Source: Variovorax fucosicus (GTDB lineage Bacteria > Pseudomonadota > Gammaproteobacteria > Burkholderiales > Burkholderiaceae_C). From it: a stretch of 64,000 nt of DNA. Positions 1 through 10,092 of the stretch are shown piece after piece; the first letter of the stretch is position 1; the number at the start of each line of letters is the position of its first letter. The stretch spans positions 1,736,001 to 1,800,000 of the forward strand of contig NZ_JASZYU010000001.1 of NCBI RefSeq assembly GCF_030316825.1. The letters are read 5' to 3'. A program made the translations under genes and the position numbers. The notes under the pieces are model-generated. The model did no database searches. It had not been told where the DNA came from and saw only the letters and a list, made by a program, of their open reading frames with translations.

Positions 1-328
1 ACTCGCGCACACCACCCAGGCCCTCGGTGAAATGCGGCCAGCTCAGCAACTCGCGCACCTGATCCTTGCCCATGCCGGTGCGCATGGCGCGCAACGCCTC
101 CAGGCTCGGGAACGCGCCCTGCTCCCACTTGGCCGTGCTGAGCTTCGGGAAGTCTTCGTCCTTCGGCGGCGGCGGGTTGTCCCTTGCGACGTTGGCCTGC
201 GCCTCGGGCAAGAGGGGGTAGCTCGCGCTGGCGCAGCCGCCGAGCACCAGCACGCACGCAACCAGCGGCGGCAAGGCCCCCAGCGCCATTGCCAGCAACG
301 TCGCCTCCTGTGGTTTTTGATTTTTCAT
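1..328 (-). CDS. BamE-like/OmpA-type lipoprotein, 5' part (cut by window edge)
   Basis: The ATG lies at 328 and the frame stays open to the left edge, giving 109 codons. It has a short charged N-terminus, a hydrophobic segment and a lipobox LGGC with Cys32, so an outer-membrane lipoprotein is predicted. After a proline-rich linker comes a segment (MRTGMGKDQVRELLSWPHF) typical of the SmpA/BamE fold and nearly the same as in the intact paralogue at 15567-16469, which continues into an OmpA-type peptidoglycan-binding domain. GGGGAG sits 8 nt upstream of the ATG. The gene starts 17 nt after the stop of the 3014-aa adhesin on the same strand, so the two are very likely co-transcribed. A role in adhesin assembly or anchoring is inferred from this recurring pairing. 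Confidence 0.8.
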   Translation of the reverse strand, partial: MKNQKPQEATLLAMALGALPPLVACVLVLGGCASASYPLLPEAQANVARDNPPPPKDEDFPKLSTAKWEQGAFPSLEALRAMRTGMGKDQVRELLSWPHFTEGLGGVRE

Positions 329-345
329 GGTCGAACTCCCCTGAA

Positions 346-3300
346 TCAATTGAACACCCACTCGGCACCGACTGTTGCGGCCGGACCGGCACGGCTCATG
401 CCCACGCCACCCGTGACGCTCCAGCCATTGTTTTCGGCCGTCCGGCGGAAGCTCACGCCCACCGCGCTCTCGCCCTTGAAGGTGCCGTAGCCGATGCGCA
501 TCACCGTCTTGCCCGGCAGTGACTGGCCGGGCATCTGCACGGCCATCGCGGCGGCCACGCCGGCATACGCATTGCGACCCACCCTGTTGATCTCGCCGCC
601 GAGGGCATTGGCGCGTGCATCGGTGTATGCATTGGCCCCTGCGATGCCGCTGTTGAGCTGGTTCACGTTGACCGCGTCGGTGCCTGCCACGCCGGGCGCC
701 ACGTTGTGCACCGTGACCGGACCGGTCGCGTTGCTGCCGCCCATCGACACGGTGTTGTAGTTGATGGAGCCATCCGGGTTGGTGTCGTACTTGACCGCCG
801 ACCGGTCGACCACCGCTACCTGGCCCTGCACCCCCCTGAGCTGCGAGACGTTGACCGCATCGCTGTCGGCCGAACCCGCGGCCACGCCGGTGATCTGGCG
901 GAACTGCCCGGTGGCCGCATTGCCAACCGACACGGCCGCCAGCGTGCTGGTGGTCGCGCCGATGGCGATGCGCTGCGAATCCGTCGCGGTGGGCGGCACA
1001 TAGCCTGCCACGCCCGCGGCGGTGGAGGCCACCGACCCCGCGCCCAACGCCACGCCGCCGGCCTGCGTCACGTTGGTGCCCGCACCGAGCGCGACACCCT
1101 GAACAGCCGCCGCCGAAGCCTGTGTACCCAAGGCGATGGAGTCGGCCAGGTGCGAGGTCGCTCCCTGGCCGATCGCGATGCCGCCCGGCGCGCTCTGCTG
1201 CACCACGGCGCCATTGCCGATGCCCACGCCGTTGTTGCCGTTGACCACGGTCTGCGGTCCCACCGCCACGGACTCCGCCCCGATGGCGAGCGAGTCGGCT
1301 GCGGTGGAGTTGGCGTGGAAGTACTGGATCGGCGTGACCGCGAAAGACTGCAGCGCGCCGCTGAGTTGGCGCACCGTGACCGCGTCCTGCGCCTGCGTGC
1401 CGTCGGCGACGTTGGTGATCTGGCGGTAGGTAGTGGCGCTGCCGACCGAGAGGGCGCCCAGCAGCGTGCGGTCGGTGGTGTTGTAGTTGATCAATGAACT
1501 GCCCGCCGGAATGCTGCCGGTGGAAGGCGCGACGGCCCGGTCGGAGACGGAGCCCGAGCCGAGTGCAACGGAGCCGGCGACGGTTGCACTGGCGTCCTTG
1601 CCCGAGGCGATGGCGTCGGCACCTGTGGCACCGAGGTTGTCTTCGTTGCCACCACCGACGGAGTTGACGCTGTAGTACTTGGTCTTGCTGCCGGCCACCA
1701 CGGTGTTCAGCTGGTTCAGGTTGACAGCGTCCGTGGCGGCCGTGCCGGCTGCCACGTTCGTGATCTGCGTGCCGCCGGCATTGATGCCGGTGGTGGTTAC
1801 GCTCGGGCCACCCACGATGGTCAGGCCGGCGTTGTCGATCCTGGTGTTGCCTGTGGTCACGGAGTTGAAAGTCGGATCTGCCACCACATCGACCCTGATC
1901 TGGTTGCCCGTGCGCGTGACGGTCGTGTTGCTGCCGTTGGCAAAGTCTGCCGTTGCGCCTGGCGCAATGTTTTGCGGCGTTGCCTCGCCATTGGCACTCA
2001 GGTTCCAGCCCTTGTTGGCCGTCGTCGTCGCCGCATCGATTGCCTGATTGGTCTGGTACAGCTGGCTGCCGTTGATCGCATCGGTGCTGGTCGCAGAGAG
2101 CCGGCCCGCCGCCACGTTGGTGATGGTGCGCTCGGCGCCCACGCTGCCCACGCTGACCGTGCCCACAGGCGTGATGCCCTGGAAGTTGTAAGTCGTGCCG
2201 TTGATCGTCGTGCTGGGCGTGCCGACGGCTGTCGCCGTGGCCGAGCCCGCACCCAGCGCCACGCTGTTGGCCGTGCTGGCCGTGGCGCCCAGGCCCATGG
2301 CTACGCTGGAGGCACCTGCGGCCGTTGCGCCCTTGCCCGACGCGATGGCGTCGGCGCCGGTCGCGCCGAGGTTGTCCTCGTTGCCGCCACCGATGGAGTT
2401 GACGCTGTAGTACTTGGTCTTGCTACCGGCCACCACGGTGTTCAGCTGGGTCAGGTTGACAGCATCCGTGGCGGCCGTGCCGGCTGCCACGTTCGTGATC
2501 TGCGTGCCACCGGCATTGATGCCGGTGGTGGTTACGCTCGGGCCACCCACGATGGTCAGGCCGGTGTTGTCGATCCTGGTGTTGCCTGTGGTCACGGAGT
2601 TGAAAGTCGGATCTGCCACCACATCGACCCGGATCTGGTTGCCCGCGCGCGTGACGGTCGTGTTGCTGCCGTTGGCAAAGTCTGCCGTTGCGCCTGGCGC
2701 AATGTTTTGCGGCGTCGCCTCGCCATTGGCACTCAGGTTCCAGCCCTTGTTGGCCGTCGTCGTCACCGCATTGAGCTGGCTGCCGTTGACCGCATCGGTC
2801 GAGGTCGCCGAAACCACACCGGGTGCCACGTTGGTGATGACGTTGTTGCCCATGTTCACCGTGGTGCCAGGGTTCACCGTCAGGCTGCCGCCGATGGTCG
2901 TGCCGCCGGTCAGCGTGGTCGGGCCGGTGGCCGTCAGGCCCCCGGTGGTCACGCTGGTGAAGGTCGGCGTCGCCGAGGTCGCGATCTGCACCTCTGCACC
3001 GTTTTGCGTGATGGCAATGTTGTTGCCTGCCGTGTAGGTGGCCGTGCCGCCCGGGGCAATGTTCTGCGACGTGCTGCCCGTCACCGTGCCGGTGCCGGTG
3101 GCCGCCGTCGTGACGTTCCAGCCCTTGTTGGCCGTCGTGCCCACCGCATCGATCGCCTGGTTGGTCTGGTACAGCTGGCTGCCGTTCACCGCATCGGTGC
3201 TGGTGGCATTGAGCTGCCCTGCCGCCACGTTGGTGATCTGCCGCTCGTTGCCCGCGCTGCCCACGCTCACCACCCCCGTTGGCGCAGCGCCCGCGAAGGT

Positions 3301-6300
3301 GTAGGGCGTGCCGCCGATGGTGGCACCCGGCGTGGCAACCGCCGTGCCCGTGGTGCTGGCGTTGCCCAGCGCCACGCTGTTGGTCGTGGTGGCGCTTGCG
3401 CCGGTGCCGATGGCCACGCTGGTGTTGCCCGCGGCCGATGCGCCGGAGCCGACAGCGGTGCTGTCGGTGCCCGTGGAGACGGGCGCCACGTAGGTCGTGG
3501 GCGAGCCGATGATCCACTTGTTGCCTGCCGCCGTGACCTGGCTCACGTTCGCCGCGTCGGTCGGGTTGGTGCCCGCCGCCACATTGGTGATGACGTTGTT
3601 GCCCATGTTCACCGTGGTGCCCGGGTTCACCGTCAGGCTGCCGCCGATGGTGGTGCCGCCGCTGAGCGTAGTCGGACCGGTGGCCGTCAGGCTGTTGGTA
3701 GTCACGCTGGTGAAGGTCGGCGTGGCCGAGGTCGCAATCTGCACCTCGGCACCGTTCTGCGTGATGGCGATGTTGTTGCCCGCGGTGTAGGTTGCCGTGG
3801 CGCCCGGTGCAATGTTCTGCACGGTGGTGCCCGTCACCGTGCCGGTGCCGGTGGCGGCCGTGGTGGCGTTCCAGCCCTTGTTGGCCGTCGTGCTCACTGC
3901 GGTCAACTGGTTGACGTTCACCCCGTCGGTGCCAGCCACGCCAGGTGCCACGTTGGTGATCACTGTGTTGCCGGCGTTGATTCCCGTGCTGGTCACGCTC
4001 GGGCCGCCGGTGATGGTCAGGCCGTTGGTGTTCAGCGTGCTGTTGCCCGTGGTCACGCTGGTGAACACCGGCGTGTCCGTCATCTGCAACTGCACCTCGT
4101 TGCCGACCACGGCGGTGCGCAGGTTGGCACCGCTGTAGGTACCAGCCGTGCTGCCCACGCCGGTGATGGCCAGGGTCTCGCCCAGCTTTCTGTCCACCGT
4201 GCCGGTGTTGCCGGTGAAGGTCAGTGGCGTGTTGGACAGCGTGGTGATCTGACCCACGTTCGCCGCGTCGGTCGGGTTGCTGCCAGCCGCCACATTGGTG
4301 ACGACGTTGCCGCCCATGTTCACCGTGGTACCCGGGTTCACCGTCAGGCTGCCGCCGATGGTGGTACCGCCGCTGAGCGTCGTCGGGCCGGTGGCCGTCA
4401 GGCTGTTGGTAGTCACGCTGGTGAAGGTCGGCGTCGCCGAGGTGGCAATCTGCACTTCGGCACCGTTTTGCGTGATGGCAATGTTGTTGCCCGCGGTATA
4501 GGTCGCCGTGGCGCCCGGGGCAATGTTCTGCACCGTGGTGCCAGTGGCGGTGCCGGTGCCGGTGGCTGCCGTGGTGACGTTCCAGCCTGCGTTGGCGACA
4601 GCGCTCACCGCGTTCAGCTGGTTCACGTTCGTCGCATCGGTGCCGGCCACGCCGGGCGCCACATTGGTGATGACGGTGTTGCCGGCATTGATGCCCGTGC
4701 TGGTCACGCTCGGGCCGCCGGTGATGGTCAGGCCAGCGTTGTTGATCGTGGTGTTGCCCGTGGTCACGCTGGTCGCAACCAGATCTGGGTTGGTGGCAAT
4801 GGTCAGGTTGGTGCCGCTCTGCGTGATCGCAATGTTGTTGCCCGCCGTCGTCGTCACCAGCGCGCCAGGCGCCACGTTGGCCGTGCTGGTGCCAGTCACC
4901 GTGCCGGTGCCTGTGGCCGCCGTCGTCGTGTTCCAGCCCTTGTTGGCCGTCACGGATACCACATCGATCGCGCTGTTGGTCGCGAACAGCTGGCTGCCGT
5001 TGATGGCATCCGTGCTAGTGCCGCTGATGCGGCCTGCCGCCACGTTGGTGATGGTGCGCTCGGCGCCAACCGCCCCCACGCTCACCGTGCTGGCCGGGTT
5101 GGTGCCTTGGAAGACATAGGGCGTGCCCGCAATGGTCACGCCGGGCGTGCCCACGGCCGCTGCCGTGACCGAGCCCGAGCCCAGCGCCACGGCGCCCGCG
5201 TTGCTGGCCACAGCCGTGTCGCCCAAAGCCAGGCTGCCCGTACCCGTAGCCGTCGCGGCGTTGCCCAAGGCCACCGTGCCAGCACCTGTTGCGCTGGAAA
5301 GATTGCCGATTGCGATGGCCGGCCCTGTGCCCGGCCCTGTGCCCGGCACTCCGGTGGCTATCGCACCCGAGCCCAGTGCGACGTCGCGCGCTTCATTGGC
5401 GATTGCCCCGTCGCCGACAGCCGTTGAACCAAGGCCGGCAGCGATCGTGTTGTCGCCGAGCGCGGTCGACCAGTCGCCAGAGGCCGTCGAGTTTGTCCCT
5501 ACCGCGGTCGAAACAAAGCCCGTCGCATCCGTACTCCAGCCAATTGCGGTCGCCCCTTGCTTGGTGGCGGAAGAATTGAGGCCAATGGCAGCAGAGAACT
5601 TACCGCTGGCGACCGCCACATTGCCCATTGCCACCGAGGACTCGCCCGATGCACTGACATTGAGGCCAGCCGCTACCGCACCGTCACCCGTCGCGCCATC
5701 GTTGAGGTAGTTGCCTTGCTGCGGAGCCGGATTGTCCCTGACGCTGAAGTAGTGCGTCTGCACCGCCGCAGTTGCCGTGTTGAGCTGGGTCAGGTTGACC
5801 GCGTCGGTCGCGTTGAGACCCGCCGCCACGTTGGTGATGACGTTGTTGCCCATGTTCACCGTGGTGCCCGGGTTCACCGTTAGGCTGCCGCCGATGGTGG
5901 TGCCACCGCTGAGCGTCGTCGGGCCGGTGGCTGTCAGGTTGGTGGTGGTCACGCTGGCGAAGGTCGGCGTGGCCGAGGTCGCGATCTGCACCTCGGCACC
6001 GTTCTGCGTGATGGCAATGTTGTTGCCCGCCGTGTAGGTGGCGGTGGCGCCCGGCGCAATGTTCTTCGACGTACTGCCGCTCACCGTGCCGCTGCCCGTC
6101 GCCGCCGTCGTCACGTTGAAGCCCTTGTTGGCGACGGCGCTCACCGCGTCGATGGCGCCGTTGGTCGCGAACAGCTGGCTGCCGTTGATCGCGTCGGTGC
6201 TGGTGCCGCTGATCCGGCCTGCCGCCACGTTGGTGATGGTGCGTTCGGCGCCCGCCGAGCCGACGCTGACGGTGCTGGCAGGTGCCGCGCCGGCGAAGGT

Positions 6301-9300
6301 GTAGGCGGTGCCACCGATCGTCGCGCCGGCCGTTCCCACAGCGGCCGCCGTGGTGGAGCCCGAGCCCAGTGCCACATCGCCCGCGTTGGTTGCCTGCGCG
6401 CCCGATCCGATGGCGATGGCGGAGGTCCCGCTCGCCACTGAAAGGCCTCCAACGGCAAAAGAGTCTTTCCCGGAGGCATCCGCGAAAGTACCCAGCGCGA
6501 CCGCGTTGTCCCCCGAAGCGCTGGAGAACGAGCCCACAGCCGTTGCCTGTGTGCCGCTCGCGGCCGCGGTATTGCCGATGGCCACGCTGGAGCCCCCGCT
6601 GGCGCCCGCGCTGGTCCCCAGGGCCACGGCGTTGCCGGCCGTAGCCTGCGCACCGAAGCCAAGCGCGGTCGCGGCGCCCGCAGTGGCATTGGCCTGCTCG
6701 CCTAGGGCAACAGCGCTACTCCCGGAGGCGGTCGCGTTGAGGCCGATGGCGGTGGCGGCGGTCCCGCTCGCCACTGAAAGGCCTCCAACGGCAAAAGAGT
6801 CTTTCCCGGAGGCATCGGCGAAAGTACCCAGCGCGACCGCGTTGTCCCCCGAAGCGCTGGAGAACGAGCCCACAGCCGTTGCCGTGAGGCCGCTCGCGGT
6901 CGTGGTATTGCCGATGGCCACGCTGGAGCCCCCGCTGGCGCCCGCGCTGGTCCCCAGGGCCACGGCGTTGCCGGCCGTCGCCTGCGCACTCGAGCCAAGC
7001 GCGATCGCGGTGGTCGCGCTGGCCGTGGCCGCGCTGCCGATGGCCACGCCATTGGTGGCCGCCGCCGTTGTGCTGGCACCCACGCCAGCCGCTATGGAGT
7101 TGACGCCCACCGCTCCGTTGTTGGTGTAGTTCGCCTGCTGCGTGCCGCCGTCGTTCACGCTGTAGTAATGGGTGGGCGTGCTGGCCGCGATGGCCTGCAC
7201 CGCCTGGTTGGTGGCGTAGAGCTGCGAGCCGTTGATGGCATCCGTGCTGGTCGCGCTGATGCGACCCGCCGCCACGTTGGTGATGGTGCGCTCGGAACCC
7301 ACCGCGCCCACGCTGACCGTGCTGGCTGGCGTGGCGCCCGCGAAGGTGTAGGCGGTGCCACCGATCGTCGCGCCGGCCGTACCGACTGCGGCGGCCGTCT
7401 TCGAGCCTGCGCCCAGGGCCACTGCGCCCGCGTCGCTCGCCACGGCGCCTGAGCCCAGCGCCAAGGCATTGCTGGCGCTGGAACTGGCGGTGTCGCCCAA
7501 GGCGACGCCACCGGCGACAGTCGCCGACGAGGCATTGCCGAGGGCCACCGAGCCCTGGCCGGTCGCCGTGTTGCTGTTGCCGATGCCGACTGCGCCCTGG
7601 CCGGTCACGGTGTTGTGATAGCCGATGCCCACTGCACCTTGCGCCGCCGTCCCGGCAACACTGACCGCCTGACCGCCGCCGCCGACCATGTTGGTGTTGC
7701 CCAGGGACACCGCGCCATCGCCCGTTGCCGTGGCGTCCAGGCCTTGAGCGAGAGCGCCGTTGCCTGTTGCGGTGCTGGGGTCGCCGATGGCCACTGCGCC
7801 GTTGCCGCTGGCGACGTTGCCCGAGCCGATCGATACGGCGCGGCCGCCGGTGGCGACGGCGTTGGTGCCGATCGCAACCGCTTCGGCCGAATCGGCCCGC
7901 GCATTGCTGCCGACCGCGATGGTGTTCAAGGCCGAGGCGGTCGCCAGGCGGCCCATTGCGATCGCTTCGGTCTGGGTCGCGGACGACTCTCCGCCGATGG
8001 CGATGGCGTTGGTGCCCGCCGCGTTGGCGCCCGCGGTCGTGTTGCCGCCCAGCGCCACAGAACCGGTGCCCGAGGCGCGCACGGCGGTCGCGGCGCTGGT
8101 TCCGCCGGAGCCGAGCGCGGTGGCATTGTCGGCAGCCGCGTTGGCCCGGGTACCGACCGCTACGGCATCCAGGCCGGTTGCCCGGCTTACGATCCCCATC
8201 GCGACAGCGCGATCCTGCGATGCCGTCACATCCGTGCCAATGGCGACGGCGCCCACCGCAGTGGCGCCCGTTCCTGCAAGCGTGCGCGCGCCAAGATTGA
8301 TGGAATTTATCTTGGAGGCGATCGACCCGAAGCCAATCGCAATGGCATTCAGGGCGCTCGCGTTGGCGCTGCTGCCTTGCGCGATGGCATCCGTTACGGA
8401 AGCGATTGCCTGGGAGCCGATCGCGATTGCCCTGTCCGCGCTCGCATTCGCGTTCAGGCCGATCGACGTCGTCGCGTTGCTCGCGACGCCGATGCCTGCG
8501 TTGGTGCCGATGGCGATGTTGTCGTTGCCGCTGACCAGGCTGCCTGCCGCAGCTTTCAAGGTGGCATCGTAAGCAACCGTACCGTCGCCTGTGCCGAAGG
8601 CGACGTTGCGCGTTCCCGTGACGCCCGAACCCGCACCCCGCATCACGCTCGCAGTGCCTCCCCCCAGGGCGGTGTTCAGCGCGCCGCTGACCAGCGTTCC
8701 GGCGGCAACACCCACAGCGACCGAACCAGTATTGGCGATCGTCGAGCCCGCACCGGCACCCTGGCCGACCGAAACTGTGCTGTCCCCGATTGCGAGCGCT
8801 GACGTTCCGAGCGCCAGCGAACTATTCCCTAGTGCCCGAGCGAGGGCGCCGACGGCGGTGGCTGATGCGTTGGTTGCCTGGGCTTGGATGCCAACGGCAA
8901 CGGCAGCATTTCCACTGGCGGTCACGTCTGTGCCGATTGCAATGGCGCTCTGGGCCAATGCACCTGTCCCGGCGGCGGTGCGCGCACCCAGGTAAAGGGC
9001 GTTGGTCGCAGAGGCAAGGGCTTGGTAGCCGAGAGTCGTGGCATTCAGCCCCGTACTGAAGGCGTTAAAACCTATCGCAGTGGCTCCGCCAAAAGTCGCT
9101 TGGGACTGAAAACCCACGCACGTCGAGCTGCCGTTGTAGAAGTTGTAGGGCGCCGCATTGCAGTTCACCTGCGCCTGTGCCCAAGAGCCCCATCCCAAAC
9201 CGCCCATCGCCAGCAGCGCAGTCAGAACCCCCCTGCGCAGGCGCCCCGCCGGGACGGATGCAAGCACTCCGCCTGTGGCGGCAAGCGCCACGCGACTGGC

Positions 9301-9390
9301 GCCGCGCTTTCCGCGAGCGCAGGTGATCTCCGATGCCGCAACCCAGGCGCCAATGGATTCATTCCAAAGCGAGCGATAAGTTCTGTTCAT
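346..9390 (-). CDS. Giant trimeric autotransporter adhesin (YadA/Hia type), 3014 aa
   Basis: This is a type Vc secreted surface adhesin. The N-terminus (MNRTYRSLWNESIGAWVAAS) is an extended signal peptide region, followed by a hydrophobic core at about residues 54-72 and AQA as likely cleavage site. The passenger consists of hundreds of YadA-head repeats (A.AIG..A.A.. type) alternating with ITNVAAG...TDAVN.SQL neck and connector motifs and short stalks. The last ~95 residues form the YadA membrane anchor: a coiled coil (ANAYTDARANALGGEINR) then four beta strands ending in ...WVFN. Exact and near-exact internal repeats occur, for example around 6430-6600 and 6770-6930. It is followed closely by the lipoprotein at 1-328. 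Divergent from it, 702 bp away, is an OmpR-type regulator/CHASE2 kinase pair, which may control it. The ligand cannot be told from sequence. Confidence 0.95.
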   Translation of the reverse strand: MNRTYRSLWNESIGAWVAASEITCARGKRGASRVALAATGGVLASVPAGRLRRGVLTALLAMGGLGWGSWAQAQVNCNAAPYNFYNGSSTCVGFQSQATFGGATAIGFNAFSTGLNATTLGYQALASATNALYLGARTAAGTGALAQSAIAIGTDVTASGNAAVAVGIQAQATNASATAVGALARALGNSSLALGTSALAIGDSTVSVGQGAGAGSTIANTGSVAVGVAAGTLVSGALNTALGGGTASVMRGAGSGVTGTRNVAFGTGDGTVAYDATLKAAAGSLVSGNDNIAIGTNAGIGVASNATTSIGLNANASADRAIAIGSQAIASVTDAIAQGSSANASALNAIAIGFGSIASKINSINLGARTLAGTGATAVGAVAIGTDVTASQDRAVAMGIVSRATGLDAVAVGTRANAAADNATALGSGGTSAATAVRASGTGSVALGGNTTAGANAAGTNAIAIGGESSATQTEAIAMGRLATASALNTIAVGSNARADSAEAVAIGTNAVATGGRAVSIGSGNVASGNGAVAIGDPSTATGNGALAQGLDATATGDGAVSLGNTNMVGGGGQAVSVAGTAAQGAVGIGYHNTVTGQGAVGIGNSNTATGQGSVALGNASSATVAGGVALGDTASSSASNALALGSGAVASDAGAVALGAGSKTAAAVGTAGATIGGTAYTFAGATPASTVSVGAVGSERTITNVAAGRISATSTDAINGSQLYATNQAVQAIAASTPTHYYSVNDGGTQQANYTNNGAVGVNSIAAGVGASTTAAATNGVAIGSAATASATTAIALGSSAQATAGNAVALGTSAGASGGSSVAIGNTTTASGLTATAVGSFSSASGDNAVALGTFADASGKDSFAVGGLSVASGTAATAIGLNATASGSSAVALGEQANATAGAATALGFGAQATAGNAVALGTSAGASGGSSVAIGNTAAASGTQATAVGSFSSASGDNAVALGTFADASGKDSFAVGGLSVASGTSAIAIGSGAQATNAGDVALGSGSTTAAAVGTAGATIGGTAYTFAGAAPASTVSVGSAGAERTITNVAAGRISGTSTDAINGSQLFATNGAIDAVSAVANKGFNVTTAATGSGTVSGSTSKNIAPGATATYTAGNNIAITQNGAEVQIATSATPTFASVTTTNLTATGPTTLSGGTTIGGSLTVNPGTTVNMGNNVITNVAAGLNATDAVNLTQLNTATAAVQTHYFSVRDNPAPQQGNYLNDGATGDGAVAAGLNVSASGESSVAMGNVAVASGKFSAAIGLNSSATKQGATAIGWSTDATGFVSTAVGTNSTASGDWSTALGDNTIAAGLGSTAVGDGAIANEARDVALGSGAIATGVPGTGPGTGPAIAIGNLSSATGAGTVALGNAATATGTGSLALGDTAVASNAGAVALGSGSVTAAAVGTPGVTIAGTPYVFQGTNPASTVSVGAVGAERTITNVAAGRISGTSTDAINGSQLFATNSAIDVVSVTANKGWNTTTAATGTGTVTGTSTANVAPGALVTTTAGNNIAITQSGTNLTIATNPDLVATSVTTGNTTINNAGLTITGGPSVTSTGINAGNTVITNVAPGVAGTDATNVNQLNAVSAVANAGWNVTTAATGTGTATGTTVQNIAPGATATYTAGNNIAITQNGAEVQIATSATPTFTSVTTNSLTATGPTTLSGGTTIGGSLTVNPGTTVNMGGNVVTNVAAGSNPTDAANVGQITTLSNTPLTFTGNTGTVDRKLGETLAITGVGSTAGTYSGANLRTAVVGNEVQLQMTDTPVFTSVTTGNSTLNTNGLTITGGPSVTSTGINAGNTVITNVAPGVAGTDGVNVNQLTAVSTTANKGWNATTAATGTGTVTGTTVQNIAPGATATYTAGNNIAITQNGAEVQIATSATPTFTSVTTNSLTATGPTTLSGGTTIGGSLTVNPGTTVNMGNNVITNVAAGTNPTDAANVSQVTAAGNKWIIGSPTTYVAPVSTGTDSTAVGSGASAAGNTSVAIGTGASATTTNSVALGNASTTGTAVATPGATIGGTPYTFAGAAPTGVVSVGSAGNERQITNVAAGQLNATSTDAVNGSQLYQTNQAIDAVGTTANKGWNVTTAATGTGTVTGSTSQNIAPGGTATYTAGNNIAITQNGAEVQIATSATPTFTSVTTGGLTATGPTTLTGGTTIGGSLTVNPGTTVNMGNNVITNVAPGVVSATSTDAVNGSQLNAVTTTANKGWNLSANGEATPQNIAPGATADFANGSNTTVTRAGNQIRVDVVADPTFNSVTTGNTRIDNTGLTIVGGPSVTTTGINAGGTQITNVAAGTAATDAVNLTQLNTVVAGSKTKYYSVNSIGGGNEDNLGATGADAIASGKGATAAGASSVAMGLGATASTANSVALGAGSATATAVGTPSTTINGTTYNFQGITPVGTVSVGSVGAERTITNVAAGRLSATSTDAINGSQLYQTNQAIDAATTTANKGWNLSANGEATPQNIAPGATADFANGSNTTVTRTGNQIRVDVVADPTFNSVTTGNTRIDNAGLTIVGGPSVTTTGINAGGTQITNVAAGTAATDAVNLNQLNTVVAGSKTKYYSVNSVGGGNEDNLGATGADAIASGKDASATVAGSVALGSGSVSDRAVAPSTGSIPAGSSLINYNTTDRTLLGALSVGSATTYRQITNVADGTQAQDAVTVRQLSGALQSFAVTPIQYFHANSTAADSLAIGAESVAVGPQTVVNGNNGVGIGNGAVVQQSAPGGIAIGQGATSHLADSIALGTQASAAAVQGVALGAGTNVTQAGGVALGAGSVASTAAGVAGYVPPTATDSQRIAIGATTSTLAAVSVGNAATGQFRQITGVAAGSADSDAVNVSQLRGVQGQVAVVDRSAVKYDTNPDGSINYNTVSMGGSNATGPVTVHNVAPGVAGTDAVNVNQLNSGIAGANAYTDARANALGGEINRVGRNAYAGVAAAMAVQMPGQSLPGKTVMRIGYGTFKGESAVGVSFRRTAENNGWSVTGGVGMSRAGPAATVGAEWVFN
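6173..6634 (-). repeat. Adhesin head segment near-identical to 20144-20605
   Basis: This stretch of the 3014-aa adhesin matches 20144-20605 in the 1931-aa adhesin at a constant offset of 13,971 bp without gaps, with only about eight base differences seen by eye. Many third codon positions are identical, so this is recent duplication or gene conversion rather than protein-level conservation. Confidence 0.85.
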
Positions 9391-9423
9391 GTGCCCCGTC
9401 CATCCATTTAAAGCAAATTACTT

Positions 9424-9441
9424 AATGGCCTTAAGACCATT
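9424..9441. promoter_or_regulatory. 18-bp near-palindrome upstream of the 3014-aa adhesin
   Basis: The sequence AATGGCCTTAAGACCATT is a palindrome apart from one mismatched pair. It lies 34-51 bp upstream of the adhesin start codon, close to where a promoter or operator would sit. No regulator family can be named from the sequence alone. Confidence 0.4.
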
Positions 9442-9978
9442 TCGGCGCATGAAACCGTTCCTCTTGCCCAAGGCGGCGCCGATCTCTTATTTCCAAATTT
9501 GTAAAACATTGGTAGTACAAATGTGCGGCAGACTTAACATCAAAACCGGGATAAATAATGGCGGTCACATGGCGTAACAAAAACTCAAACATTGTCAAAT
9601 CAGCGAATTGACGGAACTTGCGGGAATTGAGCTGCAGCCCAGCGCCTTCGGATGGGCGCACATGTCTATCGAATTGACTATGTTTAACAATGTGAGGCAC
9701 GCGATCGTGCGAAATTACTCAGTTCGCGGGAACTTCCGGATCGTGAGGAAAAAGGGCCGCGTCGTGGCGATCACCTCACGCGTTGCAACAAAGCAACAGC
9801 GTATCGATGCGCTGCAACGACGTATTCAGATGGAGAGGATCTGAGGGCGGCTATATGCACTCATGCGGTGCAAAAAACCCTGGATTGGTGCGGTTTCGGC
9901 GTATTTCCAGTATCGATGCCGGGCATTGATACAAACCATGCTCAACGGCGTTTGAAACCCGTCACCATGGCCGCTCAT

Positions 9979-9994
9979 TTGACAATTGTTGACA
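9979..9994 (+). promoter_or_regulatory. TTGACA direct repeat, possible response-regulator site
   Basis: TTGACA-ATTG-TTGACA forms a direct repeat with 10-bp periodicity about 100 bp upstream of the response-regulator start. OmpR/PhoB-family regulators commonly bind direct repeats spaced by one helical turn, so an autoregulatory site is possible. The hexamers also resemble -35 boxes, but no matching -10 box is visible at normal spacing. Confidence 0.3.
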
Positions 9995-10092
9995 TTCGTC
10001 TGGCGCGCGAAGAACCGATTGTTACTAGACTCGGGGTCGACCCATCTACTACACGCCCGCATTGCCGTTTGGCTGGCCAGCAGCGAAATTTC

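Larger units (their letters stand above)
9391..10092. promoter_or_regulatory. AT-rich divergent control region between adhesin and two-component system
   Basis: This 702-bp gap separates the divergent adhesin (start 9390) and response regulator (start 10093). It is clearly more AT-rich than the flanking genes. I see no convincing gene in it. It holds an 18-bp near-palindrome at 9424-9441, an inverted repeat GTCAA-N9-TTGAC at 9594-9612, the heptamer GAATTGA three times (9605, 9624, 9671) and two TTGACA hexamers 10 bp apart at 9979-9994. These are plausible operator elements for the adjacent regulator, but no complete -35/-10 pair could be assigned with confidence. Confidence 0.55.

Noticed and set aside
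1972-5427. 1151-aa open frame on the plus strand, antisense to the 3014-aa adhesin
   Set aside because: It is Arg/His/Gly-rich without domains, and lies wholly opposite a clear adhesin. Repetitive GC-rich coding DNA keeps antisense frames open.
9608-9844. 78-codon plus-strand frame in the adhesin/regulator gap
   Set aside because: It is basic and AT-rich with no ribosome site, no recognisable similarity, and overlaps likely operator repeats. Coding potential is too weak to call.
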